DNA of 64,000 nucleotides from Trueperaceae bacterium (GCA_036381595.1 DASVCN010000023.1:186001-250000), one strand, 5' to 3'. Shown: positions 8,068 through 19,211, numbered from the stretch's first letter. Made by a program: numbers and translations. Notes: a model not told the origin generated them from the letters alone.

Positions 8068-9285
8068 ATGCCAGGAGTCGCGGTTATCGGCGCGCAGTGG
8101 GGTGATGAGGGCAAGGGGAAGGTAGTCGACGCTCTGGCGGCAGAGGCCGACTTCGTCGTTCGCTACTCGGGAGGGGCCAACGCAGGCCACACGGTCGTCG
8201 TCGGCGACGACGTATTCAAGTTGCACCACCTGCCGTGCGGCACGCTCCACGACAAGCCGGTCTCGATCCTGGGCGGCGGGATGGTCATCGACCCATGGGC
8301 GTTCGTCGAGGAGTACGACGCCTTCACGAAGCGGCGCGACCCGGGTGAGGTATACATCTCGCGCGAGGCCCACCTCGTCCTCCCGCATCACAAGAAGAAC
8401 GACGAGGGAGGCGGCTTCGTGGGCACCACCGGTCGCGGCATCGGACCCTGTTACAGCGACAAGGCCCGGCGCGTGGGGGTGAGGGCCGGCGATCTCCTCG
8501 ATGACGAGGTGCTGCGCGAGCGGTTGCTCAGGCTGATCGAAGCGAAGCCGAACTCCACCGCCAGGGTGGGCTGGACCGGGGTCGACGCGGCCATGGAGGA
8601 GCTGGCAGGCGTGCGCGAACGCCTCATCCGCATGATCCGAGACACCGGGGCGATGGTGCGCGGAGCGCTCGCCGAGGGCAAACGGGTGATGTTCGAGGGG
8701 GGCCAGGGAACGATGCTCGATCTCGGTTACGGCACCTACCCCTACGTGACCAGCTCTCATCCCACGGTAGCCGGGATAGTGGCCGGAGCAGGAGTGTCCC
8801 ACAAGGCCCTCGACCAGGTCTACGGCGTGGTCAAGGCGTTCACGACCAGGGTCGGGCATGGGCCGTTCCCCACCGAACTGGAAGGCGAGGAGGCGGCCAG
8901 GCTCCGCGGCAGCGGAAGCAACCAGTGGGACGAGTTCGGCACCACGACGGGACGAGCGCGTCGGGTCGGCTGGCTCGACCTGCCGCAGCTGCGCTACGCG
9001 AGCGAGATCAACGGCTTCGACGGGCTGGTAGTTACCAAGCTGGACGTGTTGAGCGGGCTGGAGAAGGTGAAGGTGTGCCACGACTACGTCGATGGGGTGC
9101 CCCAGTATCGTGAGCTGCCGGGCTGGGGCGACCTGAAGGGCCTTGGTAGCAGGGAGTCTCTGCCCAAGGAGGTCGTCGACTACCTGAAGCTCATCGAGGA
9201 AGCGACCGGCGTGGGCGTGGTCATGTTCTCCACCAGTCCCGACCGCCAGGACACCTACGGCCGTATCGCCTGGGGCCAGCCGTGA
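8068..9285 (+). CDS. purA: Adenylosuccinate synthase
   Basis: Converts IMP, aspartate and GTP to adenylosuccinate, the first committed step to AMP. 405 aa, slightly shorter than the usual ~430. Hallmarks are the GTP-binding loop GAQWGDEGKGKVVD near the start, YSGGANAGHTVV, the IMP-binding GTTGRGIGPCYSDKA, EGGQGTMLD and SSHPTVAGI, and TTTGRARRVGWLD. The ATG is preceded by AGGAGG with good spacing, and a -10-like GATACT (8041-8046) gives a short leader. The hydrolase at 9323 follows closely and is probably co-transcribed. Confidence 0.97.
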   Translation: MPGVAVIGAQWGDEGKGKVVDALAAEADFVVRYSGGANAGHTVVVGDDVFKLHHLPCGTLHDKPVSILGGGMVIDPWAFVEEYDAFTKRRDPGEVYISREAHLVLPHHKKNDEGGGFVGTTGRGIGPCYSDKARRVGVRAGDLLDDEVLRERLLRLIEAKPNSTARVGWTGVDAAMEELAGVRERLIRMIRDTGAMVRGALAEGKRVMFEGGQGTMLDLGYGTYPYVTSSHPTVAGIVAGAGVSHKALDQVYGVVKAFTTRVGHGPFPTELEGEEAARLRGSGSNQWDEFGTTTGRARRVGWLDLPQLRYASEINGFDGLVVTKLDVLSGLEKVKVCHDYVDGVPQYRELPGWGDLKGLGSRESLPKEVVDYLKLIEEATGVGVVMFSTSPDRQDTYGRIAWGQP

Positions 9286-9322
9286 CCGGCGAACGGCACC
9301 GGCCCGAGGCGGCCAGTTGAAG

Positions 9323-10504
9323 ATGCTCCTCTGGTCGCTGCTCACGCTGGCGGTCGTGGTACTCGCCGGCGTCTTCGCGTTGGGTTGGGTGATGTCGAAC
9401 CGTTATCTGGTTCCCCAGCCCTACTCGCTGATGGCCGAGTTCGAGATCGTCGGAGTGGACGACGACGGTACCGGCGAGGGCTACATCGTCACCCTGCCCC
9501 GGACCGCCGAGCCGAGCCAGTTCTCGGATGTGAGCAAGGAGGGGCTATACAACCTCCTCTGGGAAGGCGGCTACGGGTCCCTGGGACCGGTGCTGCGCGA
9601 CGACGGAGAGCAGGTCGTGCGCCGCGTGGAGAACGTGACAGGCGAGCCGCCGCAACCGGGCGATCCCGCGAGACTCGATGTCACCATCTTCCGGCGAGAC
9701 CCCCTGCTGGACCACGGGATCCCGTTCGAGGAGCTAGTGCTCGAAGGCGACGCCGGGAGCCTTCACGCCTGGTGGATCGATCAGGGCAGCAGCCGGGCCG
9801 TCCTGGCGCTGCACGGGCGGCGGCGTGCCGATCGTACCGAAACCCTCAGGATCGTGCCCACTCTGGTCGAAGAGGGCTGGTCGGTCATGGCGCTGGCGTA
9901 CCGCAACCACGACCGGAGCGACCCCAGCCCGGACGGCCTCTACCACTATGGGGCGAGCGAGGCCGATGACGCACTGGTGGCAGTGCGGGCACTCGCCGAG
10001 AGAGGCGTGGAGCAGGTCGTCCTGTACGGATTCTCCATGGGTGGAGCGGTCGCCCTCGAGACCGTTGGGCGTTGGCCCCAGGACGCCCCGGAACTCGCTG
10101 GGATCGTTCTCGACTCACCCCTGCTCGACCCACGGGAGGTCATCCGCAAGGGCGCCCGGGATGCCGGCCTGCCTCTGCCCGAACTCGTCGCCGATATCTC
10201 GCTGGTTGTCGCCAGGGTGCGCACGGGAGTGAACTGGGGTTCGCTGGACCAGCGGAGATCGGCCCACCTCATCGAGGTTCCGGTGCTGCTCATCGCCGGC
10301 ACCGGCGACGAGACGATCCCGATCGGACTGGTCGACGAGTTCGCGAGAGGGATCGGTGCGCCGCTCGAATACCTCCGCCTCGAGGGTGTGGAGCACGTCG
10401 AGGGATGGAACCGGGCGAGGGCGCGCTACGAAGAGGCAGTGACGCAGTTCCTGGCCGGAGCCGTGGAGCGCGACAGCGAGGTCCGGTCGAAGCAAACCGA
10501 CTGA
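9323..10504 (+). CDS. Membrane-anchored alpha/beta hydrolase
   Basis: About 393 aa. An N-terminal membrane helix (about 2-24) is followed by a ~140-residue region of unknown fold and then an alpha/beta hydrolase domain. Visible are the oxyanion region AVLALHGRRRADRTE, the nucleophile elbow YGFSMGGAVAL (catalytic Ser in GFSMGG), a probable acid in IAGTGDETIPIG and a probable His in EGVEHVEGW. The order matches serine hydrolases of the BEM46/ABHD13-like type. ATG 9323 is preferred over TTG 9317, although neither has a strong ribosome site; the gene lies 37 bases after purA. Substrate unknown; an extracytoplasmic esterase or peptidase role is possible. Confidence 0.78.
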   Translation: MLLWSLLTLAVVVLAGVFALGWVMSNRYLVPQPYSLMAEFEIVGVDDDGTGEGYIVTLPRTAEPSQFSDVSKEGLYNLLWEGGYGSLGPVLRDDGEQVVRRVENVTGEPPQPGDPARLDVTIFRRDPLLDHGIPFEELVLEGDAGSLHAWWIDQGSSRAVLALHGRRRADRTETLRIVPTLVEEGWSVMALAYRNHDRSDPSPDGLYHYGASEADDALVAVRALAERGVEQVVLYGFSMGGAVALETVGRWPQDAPELAGIVLDSPLLDPREVIRKGARDAGLPLPELVADISLVVARVRTGVNWGSLDQRRSAHLIEVPVLLIAGTGDETIPIGLVDEFARGIGAPLEYLRLEGVEHVEGWNRARARYEEAVTQFLAGAVERDSEVRSKQTD

Positions 10505-10790
10505 CGCCGAGCGGACCTCCTACTACGCGGGCTGGGTGCCCGTTGGCGCTCTGTTGTGCGCCGGCAGCACGCTGGGCGAGATTTCCGAGGTGAGGGAGGC
10601 GCATCTCCCGGAACTGGTCGAACCGGCTCTGCTGGCGCTCGGAGAGTGACCCAAAGCCCCATCCGCGGATACCGCCCCGCGGCTCACGGTCGACGCCGTC
10701 GAGCAGAAATTACGGTGGCCGGCGTGTGCCCGGGACCGGGCGGAACCGCTTGCCCGACTGCCGGGCCCGACCAACGAAGGGGGTAGAACC

Positions 10791-11744
10791 GTGACGAGAA
10801 CGAGGATACTGCTCGCACTGCTGCTCGTGCTGTGGGGCGCTCCGGCGCTCGCGCAGAACGGGGCGGAAGACATGAACGACCAGCCGGCCGGCGAGGTGAG
10901 CCTGCCGGGCCTGCCCACCGAAGAAGGCGTCGCCGACGACGACCTGATCGGCGAGGACGCGGCCGATGGTGACGCGGTGCCGGAGGATGTGGCCGCCGCA
11001 GGCGAGGATGTGGCCGACCTGGAGGATCCGGCCGAAGCCGGGAGTGACGGGGCCGATCCCTGGACTTTCGAAGCGATCGACGTGAACGGGGATAACGCGC
11101 TCACCGCCCAGGAGTTCGGTAGTGGCCTGTTCGAGATCGTCGCGGACGATGGCGAAGGGCTCAGCCAGGAGGGCTTCCTTCTGGTGGTGGACACCTTCAC
11201 CCTCGATCCCGAGCGCTTCTCGTTCGCCTCGGTCGACCAGAACGACGACCGGTTGGTCACCGCGCAGGACGAGTTCGTGCCCGGAGTGGCGTCGGCCGTA
11301 TTCGATGAGTTCGACCTCGACGACGACGCCCTGCTCACGCCCGACGAGTACGCGAGCAACATGTACGCGACGCTCGACATAGATGAGGACGACCTGGTGA
11401 CATCCGAGGAGTTCGAACCGTACATCGGTTGGTTCGCAGAGGCGCAGGTCGAGGAGATCGCAGGTGGAGGCGCGCCAGCGAACTCCATCATCGACAAGGA
11501 GTTCTTCTTCGCTCGGGACGATACCGAGATAACCGAGCCCGGGTTCGACGAGAGCGAGATCGACGCCACCGAACAGAAGGACATCGGCGGGCCTGGAGAC
11601 GAGACGGAAGGTGCGGCTGGCGGCGGGGCCGGCCAGGACGCCGGAGACGTCGACGAAGCGAAAGAGGGTGGTGCCGGGGAAGATGCCGGTGACGGCGCGG
11701 CCGGCCGACCCGAGGACGCGTCTCAGGACGGCGCCGACTACTAG
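10791..11744 (+). CDS. Secreted acidic EF-hand calcium-binding protein
   Basis: 317 aa with a signal peptide (RTRILLALLLVLWGAPALAQ, cleavage after AQA-like site near 22). Four EF-hand loops follow: DVNGDNALTAQE (97-108), DQNDDRLVTAQD (149-160), DLDDDALLTPDE (175-186) and DIDEDDLVTSEE (196-207), each with acidic or Asn ligands at positions 1, 3, 5 and 12. Flanking segments and the C-terminal ~70 residues are low-complexity Asp/Glu/Gly/Ala sequence. It probably binds Ca2+ outside the cytoplasm. Start is GTG with GAAGGGGG before it. The gene ends just before a strong terminator hairpin. Eukaryote-like EF-hand tandem arrays are not common in bacteria; partner or role is unknown. Confidence 0.85.
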   Translation: MTRTRILLALLLVLWGAPALAQNGAEDMNDQPAGEVSLPGLPTEEGVADDDLIGEDAADGDAVPEDVAAAGEDVADLEDPAEAGSDGADPWTFEAIDVNGDNALTAQEFGSGLFEIVADDGEGLSQEGFLLVVDTFTLDPERFSFASVDQNDDRLVTAQDEFVPGVASAVFDEFDLDDDALLTPDEYASNMYATLDIDEDDLVTSEEFEPYIGWFAEAQVEEIAGGGAPANSIIDKEFFFARDDTEITEPGFDESEIDATEQKDIGGPGDETEGAAGGGAGQDAGDVDEAKEGGAGEDAGDGAAGRPEDASQDGADY

Positions 11745-11767
11745 TAACCGGCGCCGTACAGGAAGTC

Positions 11768-11797
11768 GGGGCGCCGCTCCCGCAGGAGCGGCGCCCC
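11768..11797. terminator. 13-bp perfect hairpin between convergent genes
   Basis: GGGGCGCCGCTCC (11768-11780) pairs fully with GGAGCGGCGCCCC (11785-11797) across a CGCA loop. A pyrimidine-rich TCCTCTTCC follows on the plus strand. It lies between the EF-hand gene and gltA, whose 3' ends face each other, so it can terminate both. Confidence 0.85.
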
Positions 11798-11814
11798 TCC
11801 TCTTCCGACCGTCC

Positions 11815-12957
11815 TCAGCGCTGCTCTATGGGGACGAAGGTCTTGCCGCGTGGCCCCTCGTAGACGAGCCTTGGCCGCATTATCTGATTGTCGGCGTACT
11901 GCTCGTAGAGGTGCGCCATCCACCCGGAGATGCGGGCGACGGCGAATATCGGGGTATACATGTCGATCGGGAAGCCCAGCATGCGATAGACGGAGGCCGA
12001 GTAGAAGTCGACGTTGGGCCGCACCTGCTTGCCCCGCTTCTCCATCTCCCTCTCCATCACCCGTTCCATCTCCAGGCCCATGTCGAACCACTTCGAGTCA
12101 CCCGACTCCTCGGCAAGGTCGTGAGCGACCTCCTTCAGGATGCGAGCCCGCGGGTCGACGACCCGGTAGACGCGGTGACCGAAGCCCATCACCCGGCCGT
12201 GCGGCTGCGCCAGCGTGTCGAGGACGTACTGCTCGACGCCGTCGACGTTTCCGATCTGCTCCAGCGTCTTCATCACTCCGGCGTTGGCGCCGCCGTGCAG
12301 GGGTCCCTTGAGCGAGGCGACGGCGGCCGTTATCGCGCTGTAGACGTCGGTGAGGGTGGACGCGGTCGAGCGGGCCACGAACGTCGAGGCGTTGGAACCG
12401 TGCTCGGCGTGGAGCACCAGAGCCACGTCCATCACGCGAACGGCCGCGGCGCTGGGTGGCTCGCCCGTGAGCATGTAGAGGAAGTTGGCCGCTATCCCCA
12501 GGTCGGGATCCGGCGCTACCGGCTCGAGCCCCTGCCTGATCCGTTCGATGGCAGCGGTGACGGTGGGGAACTGGGCGACGAGGCGGGTGCCGATGCGACG
12601 GACGTTATCGAGGCTCACGTCGTCCGGGTTCCGGTCGAAGCCGGCGAGCGCCGAGACCGCGGTTCGCAGGGCGTGCATCGTGCCGGTGTCGCGAGGGAGG
12701 CAGCGGATCAGATCGAAGACTTCGGCGGGCACGGCGAAGCGAGGGGTGAGCTGCTCCCGGAACCTCTCCAACTGTGACCGGTTGGGAAGTTCCCCGTCCC
12801 AGAGAAGACAGATGACCTCTTCGAAGGTGGCCTTGTCGGCGAGTTCGCGGATATCGTAGCCGCGATAGATCAGCTCGCCCTTCATCCCGTCGATGGAGCA
12901 GATCTCGCTGGTGTCGATGTTCACGCCGTTGAGCCCGCGATAGATAGTGTCTTCCAT
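11815..12957 (-). CDS. gltA: Citrate synthase
   Basis: Condenses acetyl-CoA and oxaloacetate to citrate at the entry of the TCA cycle. 380 aa, the length of the short type II-like synthases of Thermus and Gram-positives. Motifs include the N-terminal GLNGV...CSIDG and ELIYRGYDI, the substrate-binding LHAEHGSNASTF, GPLHGGANA with the first catalytic His, GFGHRVYRVVDPRA with the second, and NVDFYSASVY with the catalytic Asp. It starts with ATG behind GGAGGACAG. 2-methylcitrate synthase is a related possibility, but no propionate genes are nearby. Confidence 0.95.
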   Translation of the reverse strand: MEDTIYRGLNGVNIDTSEICSIDGMKGELIYRGYDIRELADKATFEEVICLLWDGELPNRSQLERFREQLTPRFAVPAEVFDLIRCLPRDTGTMHALRTAVSALAGFDRNPDDVSLDNVRRIGTRLVAQFPTVTAAIERIRQGLEPVAPDPDLGIAANFLYMLTGEPPSAAAVRVMDVALVLHAEHGSNASTFVARSTASTLTDVYSAITAAVASLKGPLHGGANAGVMKTLEQIGNVDGVEQYVLDTLAQPHGRVMGFGHRVYRVVDPRARILKEVAHDLAEESGDSKWFDMGLEMERVMEREMEKRGKQVRPNVDFYSASVYRMLGFPIDMYTPIFAVARISGWMAHLYEQYADNQIMRPRLVYEGPRGKTFVPIEQR

Positions 12958-13148
12958 CTGTCCTCCGTACTCTCGTCCGCTTGCCTGTCCGGCGGTGGCG
13001 GACCGTATGCTGGTTCGGTTCAGGAGCCGGTCTCCAGCACTATGGCCGGGAGCGGTCGTGTCGAGTCGACCCCCAGTCTACCGAACGCGAGCGGATTCCG
13101 CGCTGGCCGCGGGGTCGGATGACGACAAAGCTGCCCGTTCCGGCGTTC

Positions 13149-14432
13149 TCAGCCGCTGGGCAGGGGCACCAGGAACGCTACGGCGACGCCGGCGGCCGCG
13201 GCGACGAGCAGGGTGACCAGCACTCCACGGCCGAACGCTTTGGCGCCCAGTGTGAGTCCCAGGCCTGCCTTGAAGATCGAGTTCGCGGCTGCCGCCAGAG
13301 CGAGTCCGCGGGCTCCCACCACCGGGTCGAGGCCATCGCTCACCTGGGTCGCCAGGGAGAGCGTGATGGCGTCGAGCTGGGTGACCCCGGCGATGATGCT
13401 GGCCAGGTAGACGCCGGTCGCGCCCAGGTACTCCTGTGCGGCACGGGCGATGAGCAGCACGATGGCGAAGAGGAGCGCGAACTGCAGTGCCGTCCTCAGT
13501 TCGAAAGGGTTGGCGATCTTAGCGCTGCTGGCGTCGCTTCTGGCGCTGCTCCTCAGTGCCAGCAGCGTCCCTGCCGCCGAGACGATGAAGATAGCCGCCA
13601 GCGGCAGCAGCGCGGGCAGGATCAGCGCCGGTTGAACCAGTCCGAGGATGGCGACCAGCCGTGGCGCCATGACGGCCGACGCCGCCAGAGCCCCGACGAC
13701 GTAGACGGGCGCAAGTTGCGGTCGCTGCTTGCTCTGCTCACTGAAGGAGAGCGTCACGGCGGTGCTCGAGGCGAGCCCACCGAGGAGGCCCGAGATGCCG
13801 ATCCCTCTGCGCGCCCCGATCCACTTCGACAGGACGTAGCCTACGAACGACACGCCCGAGATGAAGACCACGAGCAACCAGATGGTGCGGGGGTTCCAGA
13901 CTCCCCAGGGGCCGAATGTCTCATCCGGCACCAGTGGGAGGACGACCAGGCTGACGGCTGCGAACTGCACCACGGCGAAGAGGTCCTGCCTGGTGGCGGC
14001 GGCGGAGAGGTGGCGCAGCTCCTGCCTAAGCGACAGCACGCCGGTGGCGATGACCCCACCCGCCAACGCCGGCACGATCAGTTCGCTTCCGGCCATCACC
14101 CCGAGGCCGAAGGCGAGCAGTACCGCTACCTCGGTGGTACCGCCGATCTTCTCGCCCGCGGTTTCGCGCCAGTAGGCGAGCGCTACCAGCACCGCCAGCG
14201 CGAGGAACGCCGCTACCAGCAGCATCGGTCCGGCGTCGTCCATCAGCTGGCCGGTGACCGCGCCGTAGAGGGAGATGAGCGGGAAGGTCCTGATTCCGGC
14301 GAAGATCGAGCCCTGGGTCTCGCGTTTGCGCTCCCGTTCGAGTCCGATGAGGAAGCCGAGGAGTGTCGCCACCAGGAGTGACCAGATGATGGATGCGGGC
14401 TCTGACGGGAGGTCGAAATCCATGGCGTCCAA
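13149..14432 (-). CDS. MgtC/SapB family membrane protein with DUF4010 domain
   Basis: 427 aa, almost entirely hydrophobic, with 11-13 predicted helices. The first ~140 residues are an MgtC/SapB domain (LLGFLIGLERERKRETQG...AGIRTFPLISLYGAV), where the LIGLERE motif is typical. The rest (about 160-425) is a DUF4010 domain with GLLGGLASSTAVTLSFSEQSK and GVTQLDAITLSLA. Fusions of this order are common in bacteria; function is uncertain, with proposals of ion transport or regulation of membrane ATPases. The start (14432, or ATG at 14423) follows the stop of the upstream gene by two bases, indicating one transcript. Confidence 0.87.
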   Translation of the reverse strand: MDAMDFDLPSEPASIIWSLLVATLLGFLIGLERERKRETQGSIFAGIRTFPLISLYGAVTGQLMDDAGPMLLVAAFLALAVLVALAYWRETAGEKIGGTTEVAVLLAFGLGVMAGSELIVPALAGGVIATGVLSLRQELRHLSAAATRQDLFAVVQFAAVSLVVLPLVPDETFGPWGVWNPRTIWLLVVFISGVSFVGYVLSKWIGARRGIGISGLLGGLASSTAVTLSFSEQSKQRPQLAPVYVVGALAASAVMAPRLVAILGLVQPALILPALLPLAAIFIVSAAGTLLALRSSARSDASSAKIANPFELRTALQFALLFAIVLLIARAAQEYLGATGVYLASIIAGVTQLDAITLSLATQVSDGLDPVVGARGLALAAAANSIFKAGLGLTLGAKAFGRGVLVTLLVAAAAGVAVAFLVPLPSG

Positions 14433-14434
14433 TG

Positions 14435-15094
14435 TTACGACGGCTTCTCGTTCGTCGAGTCGACCCCCTCCCGCTCCGCTCCGTCGTCAACCGTGTTCGT
14501 GTCCGCATCGAACGTTGCGGTGTCCTCTGCTCTGGGCTCGTCCGGCGAGGGCGCGCCGCGACCGGCAGGGGCACCGGGTGGCGGCTCGCTCCGTTCGCTC
14601 ACAGCCTCGCTCGGGGTCCCAGTCGCCTCCTCTTGCGGTCCGTCGCCCACCTCGACCCATTCGCTGCCCCGGGGGCGGCGCAGCAGGTAGATGCCGGCGA
14701 TGATGAGCAGGAAGGGGAACCAGAGCGACTGCACGATGCCGGCCCGGAAGAGCCAGTAGACGAGGCCGAGGCCGATCAGTACGGCGGCCGGGTAGATGGG
14801 CCATCGGCTCTCTTTCGGCTCGACCCGGTCGATCACCAGGAAACCCAAACCGAGGCACATGAGGAACGCGCCCGGCCAGCCCCAGGCGCCCTCGAGAAGG
14901 ATGCCGGCCGCGATACCCCCGAGGATGCTGCCCACGACCAGGAAAGCGTAGGTTCCCTGCTGGCGGTAGGCGGCGAGAAAACCGGCGGAAGCCAGGGCGA
15001 CCCACAGCCAGCCGGTTCCCGGTCCCACCCTGGCGAGCAGGGCTATGGCGCCGGCGCCGATGAGCACCCAGGCGACGACCTGTCTGCCGCTCAC
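14435..15094 (-). CDS. LiaF/DUF5668-like membrane protein with acidic tail
   Basis: 219 aa. The first ~140 residues hold five or six short hydrophobic helices arranged in pairs (VVAWVLIGAGAIALL; WLWVALASAGFLAAY; and others), resembling the N-terminal membrane part of LiaF/DUF5668 proteins. The last ~75 residues are a soluble Pro/Glu/Ser/Asp-rich tail, probably disordered. The start is GTG with GAAGGG upstream and a -10-like CATAGT near 15119-15124. It is the first gene of a two-gene unit with the MgtC/DUF4010 protein. No function can be assigned. Confidence 0.65.
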   Translation of the reverse strand: MSGRQVVAWVLIGAGAIALLARVGPGTGWLWVALASAGFLAAYRQQGTYAFLVVGSILGGIAAGILLEGAWGWPGAFLMCLGLGFLVIDRVEPKESRWPIYPAAVLIGLGLVYWLFRAGIVQSLWFPFLLIIAGIYLLRRPRGSEWVEVGDGPQEEATGTPSEAVSERSEPPPGAPAGRGAPSPDEPRAEDTATFDADTNTVDDGAEREGVDSTNEKPS

Positions 15095-16656
<1,562 letters not shown>

Positions 16657-16716
16657 GTGGCTGCCGGCGGGCCGGGCGGTCCGCCGGAGAGCTCGCCGAC
16701 CGCGCGGAGGACGGTC

Positions 16717-17694
16717 ATGACCATGCAAACCATCGTGCAGACCATCGCCCGCACGCTCGACCAGGAGATGAGCCAGGACGAGCGCGTGGTGGTTATGGGA
16801 GAGGACGTCGGCAAGCGGGGCGGGGTCTTCCTTGCAACCGAGAACCTCTTCGACAAGTACGGTCCCGATCGCGTGATCGACACACCCCTTTCCGAGGCGG
16901 CCATCATCGGTGCGGCCGTCGGCATGGCGGTCCACGGGATGCGCCCGGTTGCAGAGATACAGTTCGCCGACTACGTCTACCCGGGATTCGACCAGCTCGT
17001 CTCCCAGGCGGCCAAGCTGCGCTACCGCTCCGGTGGTCAGTTCTCGGCCCCGATGGTCGTCCGGATGCCCGCGGGCGGCGGGGTGGGAGGGGGGCACCAC
17101 CACTCCCAGAACCCCGAGTCGCACTTCGTGCATACCGCCGGATTGAAGGTCGTCTACCCGTCCACCCCCATCGACACTCGGGGCCTGCTCCGCACCGCCA
17201 TCCGTGACGAAGACCCGGTCGTGTTCATGGAACCCAAGCGGCTCTACCGGGCGGTGAAGGAGGAGATCCCGGAGGACGACGACACCCTCATCCCCCTAGG
17301 GCAAGCCCGCGTACGCCGGGAAGGCGATGACGTAGTGCTCGTCTCCTACGGGGGCAGCATGGGCGAGACCCTGAAGGCCGCCGATGAGCTGGAACGCCAG
17401 GACGTCTCTGCCCACGTCATCGACCTGCGCTCGCTCATGCCCTGGGACCGCTCTACGGTCCTCGAGGCGGTGGCCCGCGTAGGCAGGGTGGTGCTGGTGA
17501 GCGAAGCCCCGCGCAGCCTGGGGTTCATGTCCGAGGTTTCGGCGACGATCACGGAACAGGTCCTCGACTCCCTGCTGGCCCCTCCGATGAGGGTGACCGG
17601 TTTCGACATCCCCTACCCCTTCGCCTACGACCGCGAGTACCTGCCGGGTCCCAACCGCATTCTGGCGGCCGTCCAGCAGGTCCTCGACTATTGA
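16717..17694 (+). CDS. bkdB: Branched-chain 2-oxoacid dehydrogenase E1 component, beta subunit
   Basis: 325 aa, the standard E1beta length. Characteristic blocks are [84 protein letters not shown] and, in the C-terminal transketolase domain, [25 protein letters not shown] and [17 protein letters not shown] 16717 follows CGGAGG; the in-frame upstream extension has no protein-like character. It forms the alpha2beta2 E1 with the preceding gene. Confidence 0.93.
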   Translation: MTMQTIVQTIARTLDQEMSQDERVVVMGEDVGKRGGVFLATENLFDKYGPDRVIDTPLSEAAIIGAAVGMAVHGMRPVAEIQFADYVYPGFDQLVSQAAKLRYRSGGQFSAPMVVRMPAGGGVGGGHHHSQNPESHFVHTAGLKVVYPSTPIDTRGLLRTAIRDEDPVVFMEPKRLYRAVKEEIPEDDDTLIPLGQARVRREGDDVVLVSYGGSMGETLKAADELERQDVSAHVIDLRSLMPWDRSTVLEAVARVGRVVLVSEAPRSLGFMSEVSATITEQVLDSLLAPPMRVTGFDIPYPFAYDREYLPGPNRILAAVQQVLDY

Positions 17695-17713
17695 GCGACC
17701 TCCAGGAGAGCCT

Positions 17714-19072
17714 ATGCCCAGAGAATTCCTGCTGCCCGAGCTGGCCGAGTCGGTAGTCGAAGGCGAGATCGTCCGCTGGCTGGTGGAGGAAGGCGACACC
17801 GTCACCGAAGACCAGCCGATCGTAGAGGTGATGACCGACAAAGTCACCGTCGAACTGCCCAGCCCTTACACCGGCGTTCTGCAGAAGCAACTGGTGGCCG
17901 CCGGCGACGTGGTCGAGGTGCACAAACCGATCGCCCTCTTCGCAGATGACGCCGGCGGAGAGTCGCCGGCGAAGAGCGAGTCGGGGGAGATCGCCGAGCA
18001 GAAGCAGAGGGCCGCCGGTGGCGATGGTGCGACGTCCAAGCCGGCCGCCGCCGAAGGAGAGGACGACGGCGACCGGCTGAGCCTCTTCCGGCCCTCGAAG
18101 GAGGCGGAGGAGGGTCCGGCCCTGCAGGTACGCAAACGTTCCGCGCCCGGCGGCGACACCCGGCCTTCGAGTCGCCCGACCGGACCGTATGGCCGAGTGC
18201 TCGCCGTGCCCGCGGCGCGCAAGTTGGCCCGCGAACTGGGGGTGGACATCGAGAGGGTCGAAGGGAGCGGGCCGAACGGCCGGGTGCGGGTCGACGATGT
18301 TCGCGCCCACGCGCAGGAAGCCCCTTCCGGCGCAAGGCCGGCAGCACCGACGGCGCAGGAGCGTGGGGCGCTCGAGGAGCGGATCCCGGTGCGGGGACTC
18401 AGGCGCGCGATAAGCCAGCAGATGGTGACCTCGCACCTCCAGTCGGTCCGAACCCTGCACGTGGACGAGGCCGACGTCAGCGGACTCGTCTCTCTGCGCA
18501 AGCGCCTGAAGCCCTTGGCGGAGAAGCGAGGCGCGAAGCTCTCCTACCTGCCTTTCATCATGAAGGCGACCGTCGCCGCCCTGAAGGCGTACCCCATGCT
18601 CAACGCCTCGCTCGACGAGGACGCGGGCGAGATCGTTCGCAAGCACTACTACAACCTGGGCCTGGCCGTGGCCACCGACAGCGGCCTGGTCGTGCCGGTG
18701 GTCCACGACGTCGACAGCAAGAGCGTCGTCGAACTGGCCGTGGAGCTCCAGGCGAAGGCGCAGCGGGCTCGAGACGGCAAGCTCACCACGGAGGACGTGA
18801 AGGGCGGCACCTTCTCGATCACCAACATAGGTTCGCTGGGCGGACTCTTCTCGTTCCCGATAATCAACGTGCCCGAGGCCGCCATCCTGGGCGTCCACTC
18901 GATCAAGAAGCGGCCGGTGGTGCTGGAGGACGATAGCATCGTGGCCCGCGAGATGCTCTACCTGAGCCTCTCGTTCGACCACCGCCTGGTCGACGGCGCC
19001 GAGGCAGCGATGTTCACGAGTTACCTGATCGAGATCCTCGAGACGCCGGAGAGCCTGCTGCTCGACCTTTGA
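17714..19072 (+). CDS. bkdC: Dihydrolipoyl acyltransferase (E2) of branched-chain 2-oxoacid dehydrogenase
   Basis: 452 aa. Order: lipoyl domain (1-80, lipoylated Lys43 in EVMTDKVTVELPS), an Ala/Glu/Gly-rich linker (about 85-150), peripheral subunit-binding domain (about 157-195, AVPAARKLARELGVDIERV), a second linker, and the catalytic domain (about 220-452) with GLRRAISQQM, the NIGSLGG segment and the active-site SFDHRLVDG (His423, Asp427). It transfers the acyl group from E1 to CoA. The ATG is preceded by AGGAGAG. No E3 (lipoamide dehydrogenase) follows in this window, so it must be encoded elsewhere. Confidence 0.94.
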   Translation: MPREFLLPELAESVVEGEIVRWLVEEGDTVTEDQPIVEVMTDKVTVELPSPYTGVLQKQLVAAGDVVEVHKPIALFADDAGGESPAKSESGEIAEQKQRAAGGDGATSKPAAAEGEDDGDRLSLFRPSKEAEEGPALQVRKRSAPGGDTRPSSRPTGPYGRVLAVPAARKLARELGVDIERVEGSGPNGRVRVDDVRAHAQEAPSGARPAAPTAQERGALEERIPVRGLRRAISQQMVTSHLQSVRTLHVDEADVSGLVSLRKRLKPLAEKRGAKLSYLPFIMKATVAALKAYPMLNASLDEDAGEIVRKHYYNLGLAVATDSGLVVPVVHDVDSKSVVELAVELQAKAQRARDGKLTTEDVKGGTFSITNIGSLGGLFSFPIINVPEAAILGVHSIKKRPVVLEDDSIVAREMLYLSLSFDHRLVDGAEAAMFTSYLIEILETPESLLLDL

Positions 19073-19135
19073 CAGCGTCAGCACATCGAACGCGCCGGAT
19101 CCCTTTTCCGAAGCGCTTGAACTATGCCAGAATGC

Positions 19136-19151
19136 TTGTCGTCAGCGACAA
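19136..19151. promoter_or_regulatory. Perfect palindrome upstream of the 19212 membrane gene
   Basis: TTGTCG (19136-19141) and CGACAA (19146-19151) form a perfect inverted repeat around TCAG. A possible promoter, TTGCCG (19153-19158), 17 bases, TAGGCT (19176-19181), lies immediately downstream. This is the position expected for a dimeric regulator. Confidence 0.4.
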
Positions 19152-19211
19152 CTTGCCGACGCTTCGTCATACTCGTAGGCTCACGGATCGTTCGCAGTGG
19201 TGGAGGCTCGG

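Noticed and set aside
10536-10649. Short frame (MPVGALLCAGSTLGEISEV...) between the hydrolase and the EF-hand gene
   Set aside because: Protein-like to the eye, but only 37 codons from GTG, no ribosome site, no recognised family; at best a gene remnant.
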